Of a stretch of DNA of 64,000 bases, positions 9,134 to 18,547 are shown one piece after another. The notes beneath the pieces were generated by a model. It worked only from the letters and a program-made list of their open reading frames with translations. It was not told the origin of the DNA and did not search any database. This DNA is from Pseudomonadota bacterium. Its GTDB lineage: Bacteria; Pseudomonadota; Gammaproteobacteria; Burkholderiales; Rhodocyclaceae. Positions within the stretch are counted from its first letter, which is position 1. Each line of letters begins with the position of its first letter. The stretch covers positions 1 to 64,000 of the forward strand of contig JAFEDJ010000013.1 of the NCBI GenBank assembly GCA_018241685.1, read 5' to 3'. The position numbers were made by a program, and so were the translations under genes.

Positions 9134-10900
9134 ATGCGGCATTTGGTCTTAAAGCTGGACGACATCGGTCGTGATTCAAACCGGCCAGTAATTGATGTGG
9201 TGTTATGGTCCATGCAAAAAAAGCTACCTGTTTCCATAGGAGCAATTGGATCTGACTTGAAGGCACTTTCTCGCGAACTGATTGAGTTGATTCAGATTGC
9301 CGTCAAATCCGGATACGTGGAAGTTTGGAATCATGGCTTTCGACACATTCGGTATGATCAAGTATCGCTTGACGTTGCAGTTTCCGACCTGCGCAACGGT
9401 CACAAGGCGATCCTGGACACTTTTGGAATTGAGTCTGAGGGGTTTGGCTTCCCATTCAATTGCTACACGAAAGAGGCTGTTCAGGCCGTGAGAGAGCTGT
9501 TTCCGGATTACTTCATTTATGAAACAGACCTCCCGTCATTCAGGCGGTTGACGCCGGAATACAATTCATTTGGAGATGGTCAGCCTCGATCATCGGCTTT
9601 TTTTGAGCGTGTCGGTGCCGCTGGAGCATGGGGAAAGAATATAGTGCTGCAAGCGCACCCCCCACGCTGGACAAAAAATGGACTCGATGAATTCATTCAA
9701 TGCGTTGTGAACCTTGTCGAAAATAGAGGCTATGTATGCGTAAATGGCCGAGATGCAATCGAGTCCACCTCTACGACAACCGTGAACCTAGGTAAGCCGT
9801 CGGCATTTTCAATGGTTACTCGTGGTATTAAGAGATTATCGTCAAAATGGGATGAGCTGTCCGATGAATACGTAGCCACCCTTCCAAACTTCAAGAGCTA
9901 CTTTTTGTCGAGATTCAATTCAGATACACAAAAAAATTGGATCCAAGTGCGTTCCGAGCTATTTCCTTATCGTCCACAGAACATACTTGACATTGGATGC
10001 GGCCTAGGGAATTGGTCGCTCCCATTTTGGATTTCGGGTGAATGCAAGTCACTTATCCTCAATGACATAAATCCAACCATTGAGAGAGCGCTGAATGACG
10101 GAATTTCAACTTTTGATGCGAAAAATGGCATTTTCATAGGATCGAAGAATTTTCTGACGGTGAAGGATGTATTGGATCAACGCATCGATTTTCTCGTTTC
10201 CGCCAACACGTTCAATTACCTCGATCCCGTTGACTTCTTTATATTCGCCAAGGCCAATGTCACTCTAGGTGGGAGATTGCTCTTGATGATTCAAACCCCA
10301 GCCTTTAATCGACGACGTTATCGCTTGGCATTCGACTCGAAGGATAGAGCACAGGGCGCCGAAGTCCTCGAAAGCGATTTTTTTATGTTGCTCCGTAGGA
10401 GCTACGGAGTGTTTCCAGACGGCTTTAGACACGCACATCCGACTGCCGATGTGAATCGCCTGGCGAATATGTTTGATTTTTCCTTGCTTTCACAGTTCGC
10501 ACCGTATGGGGAGGATAAAGAAGATAGCGAAAGTGTTTACGAGTGTCTTTTGTTTAGAAAGACGAATAACATGCAAAAGGAAATAGCCGGCCGCACTGAT
10601 TGGCTAAATGAATGCGAAGCTACTGCTGGTGTGACTTTTGGTTCAAAAGCCCTTGATTCGGCAGGTCTTCCAACGTCAGCCTCAACGGCGTACTTTGATC
10701 CAAATGGCGCATGGATCTTTAATGAACGCTTGTCAGATGGAGACATGAGAGCCATTGGGGTTATTAAAGAGTCGATACGCCAAATTCGCTTGGGCATCTC
10801 AGTCAACGCTACAGAGTTGCAATGCGTCTCTTTGCTCTCCCCGCCGATTTCTGATCTAGCCGAAAAAGTAATGCGTCTCTCCTCTCGACTGCTTGATTAG
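9134..10900 (+). CDS. Polysaccharide deacetylase-like domain fused to SAM methyltransferase
   Basis: 588 residues from ATG 9134, which has GTTGAG four bases upstream; an earlier TTG at 9020 is possible but weak. Residues ~1-220 carry the NodB-type layout: LKLDDIGRDS (metal-binding Asp pair), VEVWNHGFRH (His-x3-His), FGFPFNCY and a closing IVLQAHPPRW block. Residues ~285-460 are a class I methyltransferase: YRPQNILDIGCGLGNWS is motif I, SLILNDINPTIE the acidic loop, and VSANTFNYLDP follows. The C-terminal ~100 residues are unassigned. Deacetylase plus methyltransferase suggests two-step trimming and capping of a glycan terminus, with substrate unknown. AT-rich like its left-hand neighbours; flanked by IS relics on both sides. 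Confidence 0.75.
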   Translation: MRHLVLKLDDIGRDSNRPVIDVVLWSMQKKLPVSIGAIGSDLKALSRELIELIQIAVKSGYVEVWNHGFRHIRYDQVSLDVAVSDLRNGHKAILDTFGIESEGFGFPFNCYTKEAVQAVRELFPDYFIYETDLPSFRRLTPEYNSFGDGQPRSSAFFERVGAAGAWGKNIVLQAHPPRWTKNGLDEFIQCVVNLVENRGYVCVNGRDAIESTSTTTVNLGKPSAFSMVTRGIKRLSSKWDELSDEYVATLPNFKSYFLSRFNSDTQKNWIQVRSELFPYRPQNILDIGCGLGNWSLPFWISGECKSLILNDINPTIERALNDGISTFDAKNGIFIGSKNFLTVKDVLDQRIDFLVSANTFNYLDPVDFFIFAKANVTLGGRLLLMIQTPAFNRRRYRLAFDSKDRAQGAEVLESDFFMLLRRSYGVFPDGFRHAHPTADVNRLANMFDFSLLSQFAPYGEDKEDSESVYECLLFRKTNNMQKEIAGRTDWLNECEATAGVTFGSKALDSAGLPTSASTAYFDPNGAWIFNERLSDGDMRAIGVIKESIRQIRLGISVNATELQCVSLLSPPISDLAEKVMRLSSRLLD

Positions 10901-11100
10901 CCAACGAGCTTAGGTGGCTTGCTTTGAAGAGGCGGGTGTTTTTCATAAATTACAGATATTGGGGTGCCACTAGTATGAACAGCCCGCCTAACAGGGTGAT
11001 GCAGAACCCTGCGCACGACCCAAGCCCGCTCTGCCCTAGCTGTATCCTTCGCCCCCCAGGCACAGCACCGATTCGCGGCGAAGTCGATTCCCTTTCCTCG

Positions 11101-11436
11101 ATGTTCCACTATTTCTCGGTCAAATTCAGGACTCTGGCCGATCGTTTTCAGCGGCCAATGCAGAAACGGGCAGACTCGCCGTTTTCCATTTCGGCGGAAC
11201 AGGATGGGCTTTGCGCCAAAGGTGGTCGTCCTTCGATTCCGCCGGAGTGGCTGCTCACGGCGCAATTGCTAATTGAATTCTACTCGGAGCCCCCGGATCG
11301 GCAATTCTACGAGCAGTTCGATTACAACCTGCCCTTTCCCGGACTCCTTGATCTGGACCTTGAGTCGGGTAAAACTCACCAATCGGCCCATTCGATGGGC
11401 ATCAAGACGGGATTGAGGATCCAACTCAAGGAGTGA
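11101..11436 (+). pseudogene. IS5/IS1182-type transposase N-terminal relic
   Basis: From ATG 11101 the frame reads MFHYFSVKFRTLADR and then GGRPSIPPEWLL, DRQFYEQFDYNLPFPGLLDLDL, the conserved N-terminal block (GRPSIPPE.LL...R..VEQLDYNLLFRWF) of DUF772-containing IS5/IS1182-group transposases. The catalytic DDE part is missing and the frame ends at 11436 with unrelated residues. The leader just upstream (10,996-11,064) resembles 29,519-29,580. The stretch 11437-11573 contains no supportable gene. Confidence 0.65.
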
Positions 11437-11573
11437 TGTCATGAGAAATGGAATGCCGAGGGCTGGCACCGGCACGGCTTCTCTTGGTTTTTCATGGGCC
11501 TGCGGGCAGGGCTATTTGGAAAAGCGATCCAAACCACCAAGACTCAGTTCCGAATTGCGATGATTAATGCATC

Positions 11574-12911
11574 ATGATTGACTTACTTCAGCGGCTTGTC
11601 TGTTTCCCACCGACTCAGCCTCTTGCCATACCGCCTCTGCCGATCGAACCGCGGCTGCTATATGCCGTCAATCACGCTTACCCGTGCTCCTCAAATGGCT
11701 ATGCCGTACGTACCCATGGGGTGGCAAGTGCCTTGGCTCGCGCGGGGGTTGAAGTCATCGCAGTAACGCGTCCAGGGACGCCTTGGGATCGTTCAGGCGG
11801 TGAGATGTCTGATTTCCCTCTCGAACATCGCATCGATGGTGTTCGCTACGTTTATTTGCCCAGCCCCAGCACGCTCGGGAAGGCGTTGCCTGTCTATACC
11901 GAGCAGGCCATGGACGCCTTTGGCGAATTGTTGCGCGTGTTTAAGCCGCATGCGGTGATGGCCGCCTCCAATTGGCACAACGCCTTGCCGGCCGCCCTGG
12001 CTGCGCGACATGCTGGCTTGCCTTTTTTTTACGAGGTGCGCGGGTTCTGGGAGATTTCACAAGTAGCACGCGATCCGGCTTGGGCAGGGTCGGCGGGTTT
12101 TCAGCACGAGGTTGAGGGCGAAACGGCAGTAGCTCAGGCCGCGGAACGCCTGTTTACCATTAATCGCTTGATGCGGGACGAGCTAGTGCGGCGCGGCGTG
12201 ACGACGACAAAGATCGATCTCGTACCTAATGGCTTTCCCGGTTGGCCAACACCAGGGAGCGACAGGCCGACGCGGGAATCACTGGGCATCCAGTCACGCC
12301 ATGTGGTGGGCTATGTTGGTTCGTTCAACGTGTATGAGGGGCTGGAGGATTTGATTGAAGCGCTGGCCTTACTCCGCCGGCGTGGTGTGGATGTCGCGTT
12401 GCTGTTGGTGGGTTCCGGTGAGCCCCAAGGTTTTGGCGCGGGACAAGCAAGTGAATGTTCCGCAACCCTGGCCTATCTCCAACTCGCTGCACGCCTGGAA
12501 ATCAGGGACTTCGTCTTCACGCCTGGCAGGGTGCCTCCGGAGCAGGCTGATGATTATTACGATTTGCTGGATGTAGTAGTGCTTCCCCGGCGGCCTTTTG
12601 CAGTGTGCGAGCTGGTGTCTCCAATGAAGCCCCTGGAGGCCGCGGCGCACGGCAAGCGGGTATTGATGTCGGATGTGGCACCGTTGGCGGATCTTGCGCG
12701 CTTGGCGCCTAACTTCAGCTATTTCCGCAAGGGGAGCGTTGCCTCATTGGTAGAAAGGCTGCTCGAGCTGTTGCCTGCGCCGGTCAATACCCTCCCGCGT
12801 TGTGAGGCCCTGGCAGAACTGACTTGGGACAAAAATGTTGCGCCGATGCTGGCAGCTATCAAGGCTTGTGCGCCCAGCAGGCCACCAATAGCTGGGAAGC
12901 ACCCCGAGTGA
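11574..12911 (+). CDS. Glycosyltransferase family 4
   Basis: 445 residues, GT-B fold. N-terminal Rossmann domain starts LLYAVNHAYPCSSNGYAVR with the acceptor-side Gly loop and THGVASALARAGVEVIAVT. The C-terminal nucleotide-sugar domain has VVGYVGSFNVYEGLEDLIEAL, LLVGSGEPQ, and the Glu-containing donor block VSPMKPLEAAAHGKRVLMSD. It probably transfers a hexose or deoxyhexose from a nucleotide sugar to a lipid-linked or growing polysaccharide on the cytoplasmic side. It starts a tight three-gene run: its TGA shares a base with the ATG of the next gene. Confidence 0.88.
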   Translation: MIDLLQRLVCFPPTQPLAIPPLPIEPRLLYAVNHAYPCSSNGYAVRTHGVASALARAGVEVIAVTRPGTPWDRSGGEMSDFPLEHRIDGVRYVYLPSPSTLGKALPVYTEQAMDAFGELLRVFKPHAVMAASNWHNALPAALAARHAGLPFFYEVRGFWEISQVARDPAWAGSAGFQHEVEGETAVAQAAERLFTINRLMRDELVRRGVTTTKIDLVPNGFPGWPTPGSDRPTRESLGIQSRHVVGYVGSFNVYEGLEDLIEALALLRRRGVDVALLLVGSGEPQGFGAGQASECSATLAYLQLAARLEIRDFVFTPGRVPPEQADDYYDLLDVVVLPRRPFAVCELVSPMKPLEAAAHGKRVLMSDVAPLADLARLAPNFSYFRKGSVASLVERLLELLPAPVNTLPRCEALAELTWDKNVAPMLAAIKACAPSRPPIAGKHPE

Positions 12912-13891
12912 TGACCGCACCCCGCACCCTGCCGTGTTTCGCTCCCCCCCCGTCAGGCCACCTGCCGCTCAAGGTGGTCTTTGCGGTCTCCGAGCAGGGC
13001 GTCCAGGCGGCGGCTGGCGATGTATTCACGGCACAGGAGCTCGGCGCTGCGCTCGCTCGCCGCAATGGCTGGGCGATTGAATATCGCCCCCTAGGGGAAA
13101 GCTGGTACGACCTGAGGGGGGTGGATGTGCTGATCGCGATGCGCGAGGATTACGATCTGCGGGCGATCCGTGGGGCCGCGGTCAACTTGATCAAAGTGGC
13201 CTGGGCACGCAACTGGTTCGAGCGCTGGTGCGAGCAGCCTTGGGCCAGGGAATACGATCTGCTTTTGGCATCGTCCCGATTGGCAGCGCAGTTCATGGCG
13301 GAACGTCTGGGCAAGCTCCCGCGCCTGCTGCGGATCGCCACCAACCCGGAGCGCTTCGCTTCATCTCACTCCGCAACACCTGCACTGGATTATGTGTTTA
13401 CCGGCAGCTATTGGCAGTCGGAGCGCGATATTGTGGCAGCGCTGACCGCAATGCCCCCCGGGTTGCGTGGCGCTGTTTATGGAAAGCATTGGGACCAGGT
13501 GCCAGAGCTTGCGCAGTTGAACCGGGGATTCATGCCCTACGAGCGCCTTCACGAAGTGTATCGGCAGGCGGCCATCGTGATTGATGACGCCAACCACGTC
13601 ACCAAGGCCTGGGGCGCGGCCAACAGCCGCGTGTTTGATGCCTTGGCAGCGGGGTGTTTGGTCATCACCAATTCAGCAACGGTTTCGGAAGAGGTCTTCG
13701 GCGGCTCCTTGCCCGTTTACCATTCCCCCGCGCAGTTGCGTGATTTGCTCCAGCGTTACGTGGAAGACCCCGCAGCACGGGAGGCACGGGCTTTGGAGTT
13801 GCGGCAGCAAGTGATGCAGAAGCATTTGTATCGGCATCGAGCATTTGAGTTGGGCTTGTATCTATCGGCACTGATGAAGGATAAAGATTGA
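12911..13891 (+). CDS. CgeB-like glycosyltransferase
   Basis: 326 residues from ATG 12911, which overlaps the upstream TGA by one base (TGATG). Core motifs are VVFAVSEQGVQAAAGD near the start, VDVLIAMREDYDLRAI, WARNWFERWCEQPW, DYVFTGSYWQSERDIV, and the donor-site region SRVFDALAAGCLVITN followed by EEVFGG, all as in glycosyl transferase family 1_2/CgeB-like enzymes. It acts with the GT4 before it and the GT2 after it, presumably on the same glycan. The next gene starts inside its stop codon, which implies translational coupling. Confidence 0.8.
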   Translation: MTAPRTLPCFAPPPSGHLPLKVVFAVSEQGVQAAAGDVFTAQELGAALARRNGWAIEYRPLGESWYDLRGVDVLIAMREDYDLRAIRGAAVNLIKVAWARNWFERWCEQPWAREYDLLLASSRLAAQFMAERLGKLPRLLRIATNPERFASSHSATPALDYVFTGSYWQSERDIVAALTAMPPGLRGAVYGKHWDQVPELAQLNRGFMPYERLHEVYRQAAIVIDDANHVTKAWGAANSRVFDALAAGCLVITNSATVSEEVFGGSLPVYHSPAQLRDLLQRYVEDPAAREARALELRQQVMQKHLYRHRAFELGLYLSALMKDKD

Positions 13892-15201
13892 TCAGCTTTA
13901 TCGTACCCCTCCACAACCACCTGAAGCATACCCAGGAGATGCTGGGCAGCCTGCTGGCCTCGTTGCCTGAAGGGCTGGATTTTGAAGTGATTTTGGTGGA
14001 TGACGCCTCGAGCGACGGCACAGCGGCCTGGCTGTCCCACCTCGATCATCCGCGCGTGCGTTGGCTGATCAATCCGCAAAATCTCGGCTACGCCGAAGCG
14101 AATAACCGGGGCGCGGCCGAGGCGCGGGGAGAAGTGCTCGGGTTGTTGAACAACGACCTTCTTTTTGCACCAGGCTGGCTGGAGCCGATGCTGAATCTGC
14201 TGACCCACCCGCTGCGCAATGCGGGGCTGGTGGGCAATGTGCAGCGTCGGGTGGCGGGCGGCGAGATCGACCATGCGGGCATCCGCCTGAATCTCAAGGG
14301 GCAGTTCGAGCATGTGCGGGCGCTCGAAGCCGGCTCGGCCTGGGTGCGTCTCCCCTGGGTGACCGGCGCCTGCATGCTGATCCGGCGCGACCTGTTCGAT
14401 GCGGTGGGGGGCTTCGATACGCGCTACCGCAATGGTTGCGAGGATGTCGACCTGTGCTTCAAGGTGGCCGGGGCACGCAAGGCAATCTACGTGGCGCGCG
14501 ACAGTTGCATTCAGCACCATGTGAGCCTGAGCCGCAAATGCGTGACCGATCGGGACGAGCGCAACAGCCGGGCCTTGTTTGCGCGCTGGCGCAGCGAGAT
14601 CAAGCGCGAATTGGCCAAGCTGTGGGCGGCACGGCTGACCGATGCACAAGCGCAGGACGACGCATCAGCACTTGCGGACACGCTGACCTCCCACTTCATC
14701 GCCACCCCGCACGCCGCCGGACGCACGCTTGCCGAAGCGCGGCTTCAGCAGCAGGAACAGCGCTGGGCGCGCATGCTGGACGGCGCCATGGCGAAGAATG
14801 ACAATCTGGCAGCGCGTTCCCGCTTTGCCGGCCTGCAGTTCAATGCGGCGCTCAATGGCTTCACGCTTGCAGGGGCTGCACGAGTGACAGTCGATGCCCT
14901 ACCCTACGCGCGCAATTTCTACGTCTGCGGCCACACCCTGGCCAATACCAAGGGGTACCACCTGCAGTTGCATATCGACATCAATGGGCTTCAGCACGTA
15001 CGCATACCATTGCGCCCCAACACACATTTCAACGCCGGGCTTGCCCACCCGCTGCTGCTGAACGGCGTGCCAAACGTGTTTACGTTGCGGGTGGAGAGGC
15101 TGGATGAAAACGGAACTCCTTGCGGCAGCGGGCATGAGGCGGTGGTAGTGGGGCATTTTGTGGTGGATGAACAACCGTTGAGTTTCGAGCTTTTGAAATA
15201 G
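13888..15201 (+). CDS. Glycosyltransferase family 2, rhamnosyltransferase-like
   Basis: 437 residues with a TTG start at 13888 overlapping the upstream TGA (TTGA); GAAGG sits upstream. GT-A motifs: [51 protein letters not shown] (the metal-binding Asp region is N-N-D), [15 protein letters not shown] and [12 protein letters not shown]. After ~240 comes a 190-residue C-terminal extension with a helical stretch ([20 protein letters not shown]) and a beta-rich tail. A 24-bp stretch of the helical part (14,581-14,604) recurs exactly at 19,546-19,569 in a relic, showing a related gene once stood there. Confidence 0.87.
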   Translation: MISFIVPLHNHLKHTQEMLGSLLASLPEGLDFEVILVDDASSDGTAAWLSHLDHPRVRWLINPQNLGYAEANNRGAAEARGEVLGLLNNDLLFAPGWLEPMLNLLTHPLRNAGLVGNVQRRVAGGEIDHAGIRLNLKGQFEHVRALEAGSAWVRLPWVTGACMLIRRDLFDAVGGFDTRYRNGCEDVDLCFKVAGARKAIYVARDSCIQHHVSLSRKCVTDRDERNSRALFARWRSEIKRELAKLWAARLTDAQAQDDASALADTLTSHFIATPHAAGRTLAEARLQQQEQRWARMLDGAMAKNDNLAARSRFAGLQFNAALNGFTLAGAARVTVDALPYARNFYVCGHTLANTKGYHLQLHIDINGLQHVRIPLRPNTHFNAGLAHPLLLNGVPNVFTLRVERLDENGTPCGSGHEAVVVGHFVVDEQPLSFELLK

Positions 15202-15212
15202 GAAAAGCTGCC

Positions 15213-15842
15213 GTGGCCTTTGACAAGAGCACCAACACCGTCTGGCATCACGCCACGGTTACCCGCGAGCGCCGTGCAGCCCTGAACGGCCACCGTTCAT
15301 GCGTGCTGTGGTTTACAGGCCTGTCCGGTTCAGGCAAGAGCACCTTGGCCCATGCCGTGGAAGAAGAACTACATCGTGCAGGGCGTAGAACCTTCGTGCT
15401 GGACGGAGACAACGTGCGTCACGGCCTGTGTGGAGACTTGGGGTTTTCCGTGGAAGATCGGCGGGAGAACATTCGACGTATTGCGGAAACCACCAAACTG
15501 ATGACAGAGGCCGGCGTAATCACTTTAACGGCCTTCATTTCGCCATTCCGTGAGGATCGTGACCGGGCACGCAGCCTCTTTCCTCATGGCGACTTTATCG
15601 AGATTTACTGCGCAGCGCCCTTGGCGATTTGTGAAAGCCGCGATGTGAAGGGGCTGTATCGGCGCGCCCGGAGCGGAGAGGTCAAGGAATTCACCGGCAT
15701 TTCTTCACCTTACGAGGCTCCCCTGAATCCGGAACTGACCGTCGCCAGCGGAAACCTGCCGCTTGAACACTGCGTGGCGCAGGTGATGGGCTTGCTGGAG
15801 TCACGGTTGCGCTGGCCAGCCGCCTCAACGCCAATCTCGTGA
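15213..15842 (+). CDS. cysC: Adenylyl-sulfate kinase
   Basis: 209 residues, GTG start with AGGAAAAG upstream. APS kinase phosphorylates adenosine 5'-phosphosulfate to PAPS. Visible: Walker A GLSGSGKS (residues 36-43), [17 protein letters not shown] (substrate loop), [27 protein letters not shown] and [19 protein letters not shown], all diagnostic of CysC; length is normal. No cysD, cysN or cysH is beside it. In a polysaccharide locus a lone APS kinase most likely supplies PAPS to a sulfotransferase, but no recognisable sulfotransferase is present in this window. Confidence 0.93.
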   Translation: MAFDKSTNTVWHHATVTRERRAALNGHRSCVLWFTGLSGSGKSTLAHAVEEELHRAGRRTFVLDGDNVRHGLCGDLGFSVEDRRENIRRIAETTKLMTEAGVITLTAFISPFREDRDRARSLFPHGDFIEIYCAAPLAICESRDVKGLYRRARSGEVKEFTGISSPYEAPLNPELTVASGNLPLEHCVAQVMGLLESRLRWPAASTPIS

Positions 15843-15945
15843 CGATAGCGCCTACGCCAAAGCGCTGTTCCGCACGGCCAAGTACCGGCTCGAATTCCCC
15901 GTGCAGGACTTCGAGAATCTAGAGGTGCGCCGATGCACGGAAGGC
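15841..15945 (+). pseudogene. IS3-family OrfB C-terminal relic
   Basis: Starting inside the cysC stop, frame 1 reads DSAYAKALFRTAKYRLEFP and then QDFENLE, the block around the catalytic Glu of IS3-family OrfB (normally D.NPYSEALFRTLKYRPEYP...F..LE.AR). About 35 codons survive; neither end of the element is visible. Confidence 0.6.
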
Positions 15946-15969
15946 TTGACGTGCTTACGACAATTCAGT

Positions 15970-17064
15970 TTAGTCGAAGCGGTGTGTAAACCGGGTACTC
16001 GCATCATACAGATCCAGTAAGCGTCGATTAACGACACTGTTGTCATGGTGCTCGCGTACAAAACGGCATGCATCGTCACTAAAGTGCGGATCAGGTTTAG
16101 CCAGTACATCAAGCACTTCGTCTAGGATTTCCGAAATAGACGGCGACGGACCACATCCATATCCACCAAAATTGGAATGAGCCGCTACTTTGAACTGCAT
16201 CGGATTGGTTGCCGACACTACCCCTGCGCTGGCAATGGCAATTGAAGGTCTTCCAATTGATAGAGCTTCAATCGCACATCGACCAGACCCCAATACCAAA
16301 TCTGCCCCTGCATATATAGATGACAATTTTTCCGACGGCTGCCACCCTAGAAATTCGACAACTGGATCTGCCTTTCCATGATTCAGCTCGCTTGCCGCAA
16401 GAATCAACTGGTGCATAAGTGTGCCGTCGCCGGCCACGATCCACTTTGGTGAAGTCAAGCCCCGCGCTGCCTGCTCTCGCCAAAGAGCGGCAACCGTTTC
16501 AACAACCAACTGTTTATCCGCATCTAACCGCGAGACAACTGCTACCGTCTGGTGCTTCCCAGAGGTAAGAATCGGTGCTTCGGGAAATGATTCACAATTG
16601 ACGCCGTTAGGAACGCAGAAAATCCTATCTGTAACCCCTGGGCACTGTCGGTTAACCTCATCGAAAACAGCCGGAGAAACACAAATAATCCCAGCCAATT
16701 TTTCAGCAAATTGCTGCACACCATCGAACCAACGACCGTGAATTGTAAAAAAAACCGGAGCTGCCGATTCTTGTGACGCCTGAAGTGCCAATACTCTAGA
16801 AGGGCCAGGATGCGCATGTATAACGGTTGCAGAGCAAAGACTAGTCAGAGCTTTCTGTGTGGATTCATCGCTCGAAAAATCGACAGAAACGCCCTCTATT
16901 CCCGATGGGATAATGTAATTTCTAAGGAATGGCCCATCCGGACAAAATACGGTAACACGCCAGCCCTCAGCCTTGGCGAAGCGCGCAGTGGCTAGAATAT
17001 TCTCCTGCAGCCCACCTAAAGGAGCTCTAAAAAAAAGCACTATTGCCAAATGCCGATTATCCAA
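15970..17064 (-). CDS. Glycosyltransferase family 4
   Basis: 364 residues. N-terminal half: AIVLFFRAPLGGLQENIL (acceptor loop with Gly-Gly), WRVTVFCPDGPFL, TVIHAHPGPSRVLALQ and FTIHGRWFDGVQQF; C-terminal half: TVAVVSRLDADKQLVVE, WIVAGDGTLMHQLI, VEFLGWQPSEKLSSIYAGADLVLGS (given here as a description of order) and EALSIGRPSIAIAS with the donor-binding Glu. It transfers a sugar from a nucleotide donor; substrate not predictable. It is the only gene on this strand between 9,134 and 18,900, is noticeably AT-rich, and sits between an IS3 relic and an intact ISAs1 element, so it probably arrived separately. Confidence 0.85.
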   Translation of the reverse strand: MDNRHLAIVLFFRAPLGGLQENILATARFAKAEGWRVTVFCPDGPFLRNYIIPSGIEGVSVDFSSDESTQKALTSLCSATVIHAHPGPSRVLALQASQESAAPVFFTIHGRWFDGVQQFAEKLAGIICVSPAVFDEVNRQCPGVTDRIFCVPNGVNCESFPEAPILTSGKHQTVAVVSRLDADKQLVVETVAALWREQAARGLTSPKWIVAGDGTLMHQLILAASELNHGKADPVVEFLGWQPSEKLSSIYAGADLVLGSGRCAIEALSIGRPSIAIASAGVVSATNPMQFKVAAHSNFGGYGCGPSPSISEILDEVLDVLAKPDPHFSDDACRFVREHHDNSVVNRRLLDLYDASTRFTHRFD

Positions 17065-17143
17065 AACAAATACTCTTTCAGTGATAATTTTTAATTGCCA
17101 GCATTTTATTGCTTTTGATTACAGCGGCGGAAGCTTCCTGCTC

Positions 17144-17154
17144 ATTCACAGGCC
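17144..17154. repeat. Left direct repeat of ISAs1-type element
   Basis: ATTCACAGGCC immediately precedes the left inverted repeat and recurs at 18404-18414 right after the element. An 11-bp match is slightly longer than the 8-10 bp usual in this family; the outermost base may match by chance. Confidence 0.8.
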
Positions 17155-18403
17155 CAGGGTTATCGCATCTACTCGACATAGCCACGTTCGCCGTGAGGCA
17201 CCTACGTGCCCCCTGTTCACAGCCCGGTAAATTGTGTAGCTTCCTGATCTTTTGGCGCTCTGATGAAGACAAAGGAAGTGATGCCGCTCACGCAGATGTT
17301 CGTTTCGATCTCCGACCCGCGCAGCGCCCGGCAGGTCAGACACGATCTGTCCGAGTTGCTCACGGTTGCGGTGTGCGCGGTGCTGTGCAGCGCAGACGAG
17401 TTCTCGGACATCGAGGCCTGGGCCGAGGAGCGTATCGATTGGCTCCAGGGCTTTCTGGTGCTCAAGCATGGGATTCCCTCCCACGACACGTTCGGTCGAG
17501 TGTTTGCGATGCTTGATCCGCGCGAGTTCGAAGCTGCGTTTCGACGCTGGGTCGGGCAGTTGCTGCCGGCGCTGAGCCCTGATGCGGTGGTGGCTATCGA
17601 TGGCAAGGCCAGCCGAGGCAGCACGCCCCAGGCCGCCGCACATCCTTTGCACCTGGTCAGCGCCTTCGCTGCCGACATCGGCCTCGTGCTCGGCCAGACG
17701 GCGACCGCCGAGAAGTCGAACGAGATTACGGCGATTCCCGAGTTGCTGGCGACGCTCGCCTTGAATGGCTGTGTCGTCACCATCGATGCAATGGGCACCC
17801 AGACGGCCATCGCGAAGACGATTCGCGAAAGGGGTGCCGACTACGTGCTGTGCGTGAAGGACAATCATCCCAAGCTCGTCGAATCCTTCCTGCTCGCCCA
17901 GGCAGGAATAGGCGGCGTCCTGACGCCAAGTTCTACCACCGAGAGCCGCGAAGAGGGGCACGGTCGAACCGAGGTGCGCCGTTGCTGGGCTTTTGACGCC
18001 GTGGATCGGCTCTACAAGGCAGAGCAGTGGGCCGACCTGAAGAGCTTTGCGATCGTCGAGCGCGAGCGAACGATGGGTACCAGGACAAGTCACGAGCGTT
18101 GTTACTACATCAGTTCCCTGCCTGCCGACGCCCCGCGGATTGCCCGCGCGGTGCGCAGCCACTGGGAGGTGGAAAACCGGCTTCACTGGTGCCTCGACGT
18201 CCAATTTGGTGAAGACCAAGCCACCGTGCGCACAGGCTTTGCTGCCAACAACCTTGCCATCGTCCGCCATATCGTGATGAACCTGCTCCGCCTGAACACG
18301 TCACGTAAGGGCAGCATCAAAACCAAGCGGATGCTGGCGGCGACCTCCGACATCTTTCGCGCTGAGCTGCTGGGGCTCATGACGTGAAGGTGCGATTGCC
18401 CTG
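17155..18403 (+). mobile_element. Complete ISAs1-family insertion sequence, 1249 bp
   Basis: Left end CAGGGTTATCGCATCTAC and the reverse complement of the right end CAGGGCAATCGCACCTTC agree at 14 of 18 positions, forming terminal inverted repeats. One transposase gene fills the element, and both flanks carry the same 11-bp direct repeat, so the element inserted here by transposition and the copy is recent enough to keep its target duplication. Confidence 0.9.
17263..18387 (+). CDS. ISAs1-family transposase
   Basis: 374 residues, the usual length for this family and with no frameshift. N-terminal DUF4277-like DDE-associated region: FVSISDPRSARQVRHDL, LLTVAVCAVLCSADEFSDI, FLVLKHGIPSHDTFGRVF. 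The catalytic core has AIDGKASRGS (first Asp at residue 113), TIDAMGTQTAIA (second Asp) and SHWEVENRLHWCLDV (Glu). ATG 17263 follows CTCTG poorly; a start at the second Met (MPLTQMF, residue 7) is possible. The enzyme moves the element by cut-and-paste using the inverted repeats at 17155 and 18403. Looks functional. Confidence 0.95.
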   Translation: MKTKEVMPLTQMFVSISDPRSARQVRHDLSELLTVAVCAVLCSADEFSDIEAWAEERIDWLQGFLVLKHGIPSHDTFGRVFAMLDPREFEAAFRRWVGQLLPALSPDAVVAIDGKASRGSTPQAAAHPLHLVSAFAADIGLVLGQTATAEKSNEITAIPELLATLALNGCVVTIDAMGTQTAIAKTIRERGADYVLCVKDNHPKLVESFLLAQAGIGGVLTPSSTTESREEGHGRTEVRRCWAFDAVDRLYKAEQWADLKSFAIVERERTMGTRTSHERCYYISSLPADAPRIARAVRSHWEVENRLHWCLDVQFGEDQATVRTGFAANNLAIVRHIVMNLLRLNTSRKGSIKTKRMLAATSDIFRAELLGLMT

Positions 18404-18414
18404 ATTCACAGGCC
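18404..18414. repeat. Right direct repeat of ISAs1-type element
   Basis: ATTCACAGGCC directly after the right inverted repeat, identical to 17144-17154. Confidence 0.8.
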
Positions 18415-18547
18415 GATTGGGGCCACAGCGACAAGCAGATGCACAGTTCTGTCTTCCTGAGATTAGCGCTTCAATATCTGGATCTGCGGAGAGCAGTCAG
18501 ATCACACTTAAAAACATCACCAGAAGGCCACCCGTATCCAGCGATGC

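Noticed and set aside
10924..11436. 170-residue gene
   Set aside because: Only the transposase N-terminal block from 11,101 is meaningful; the upstream part is IS leader and no full domain exists.
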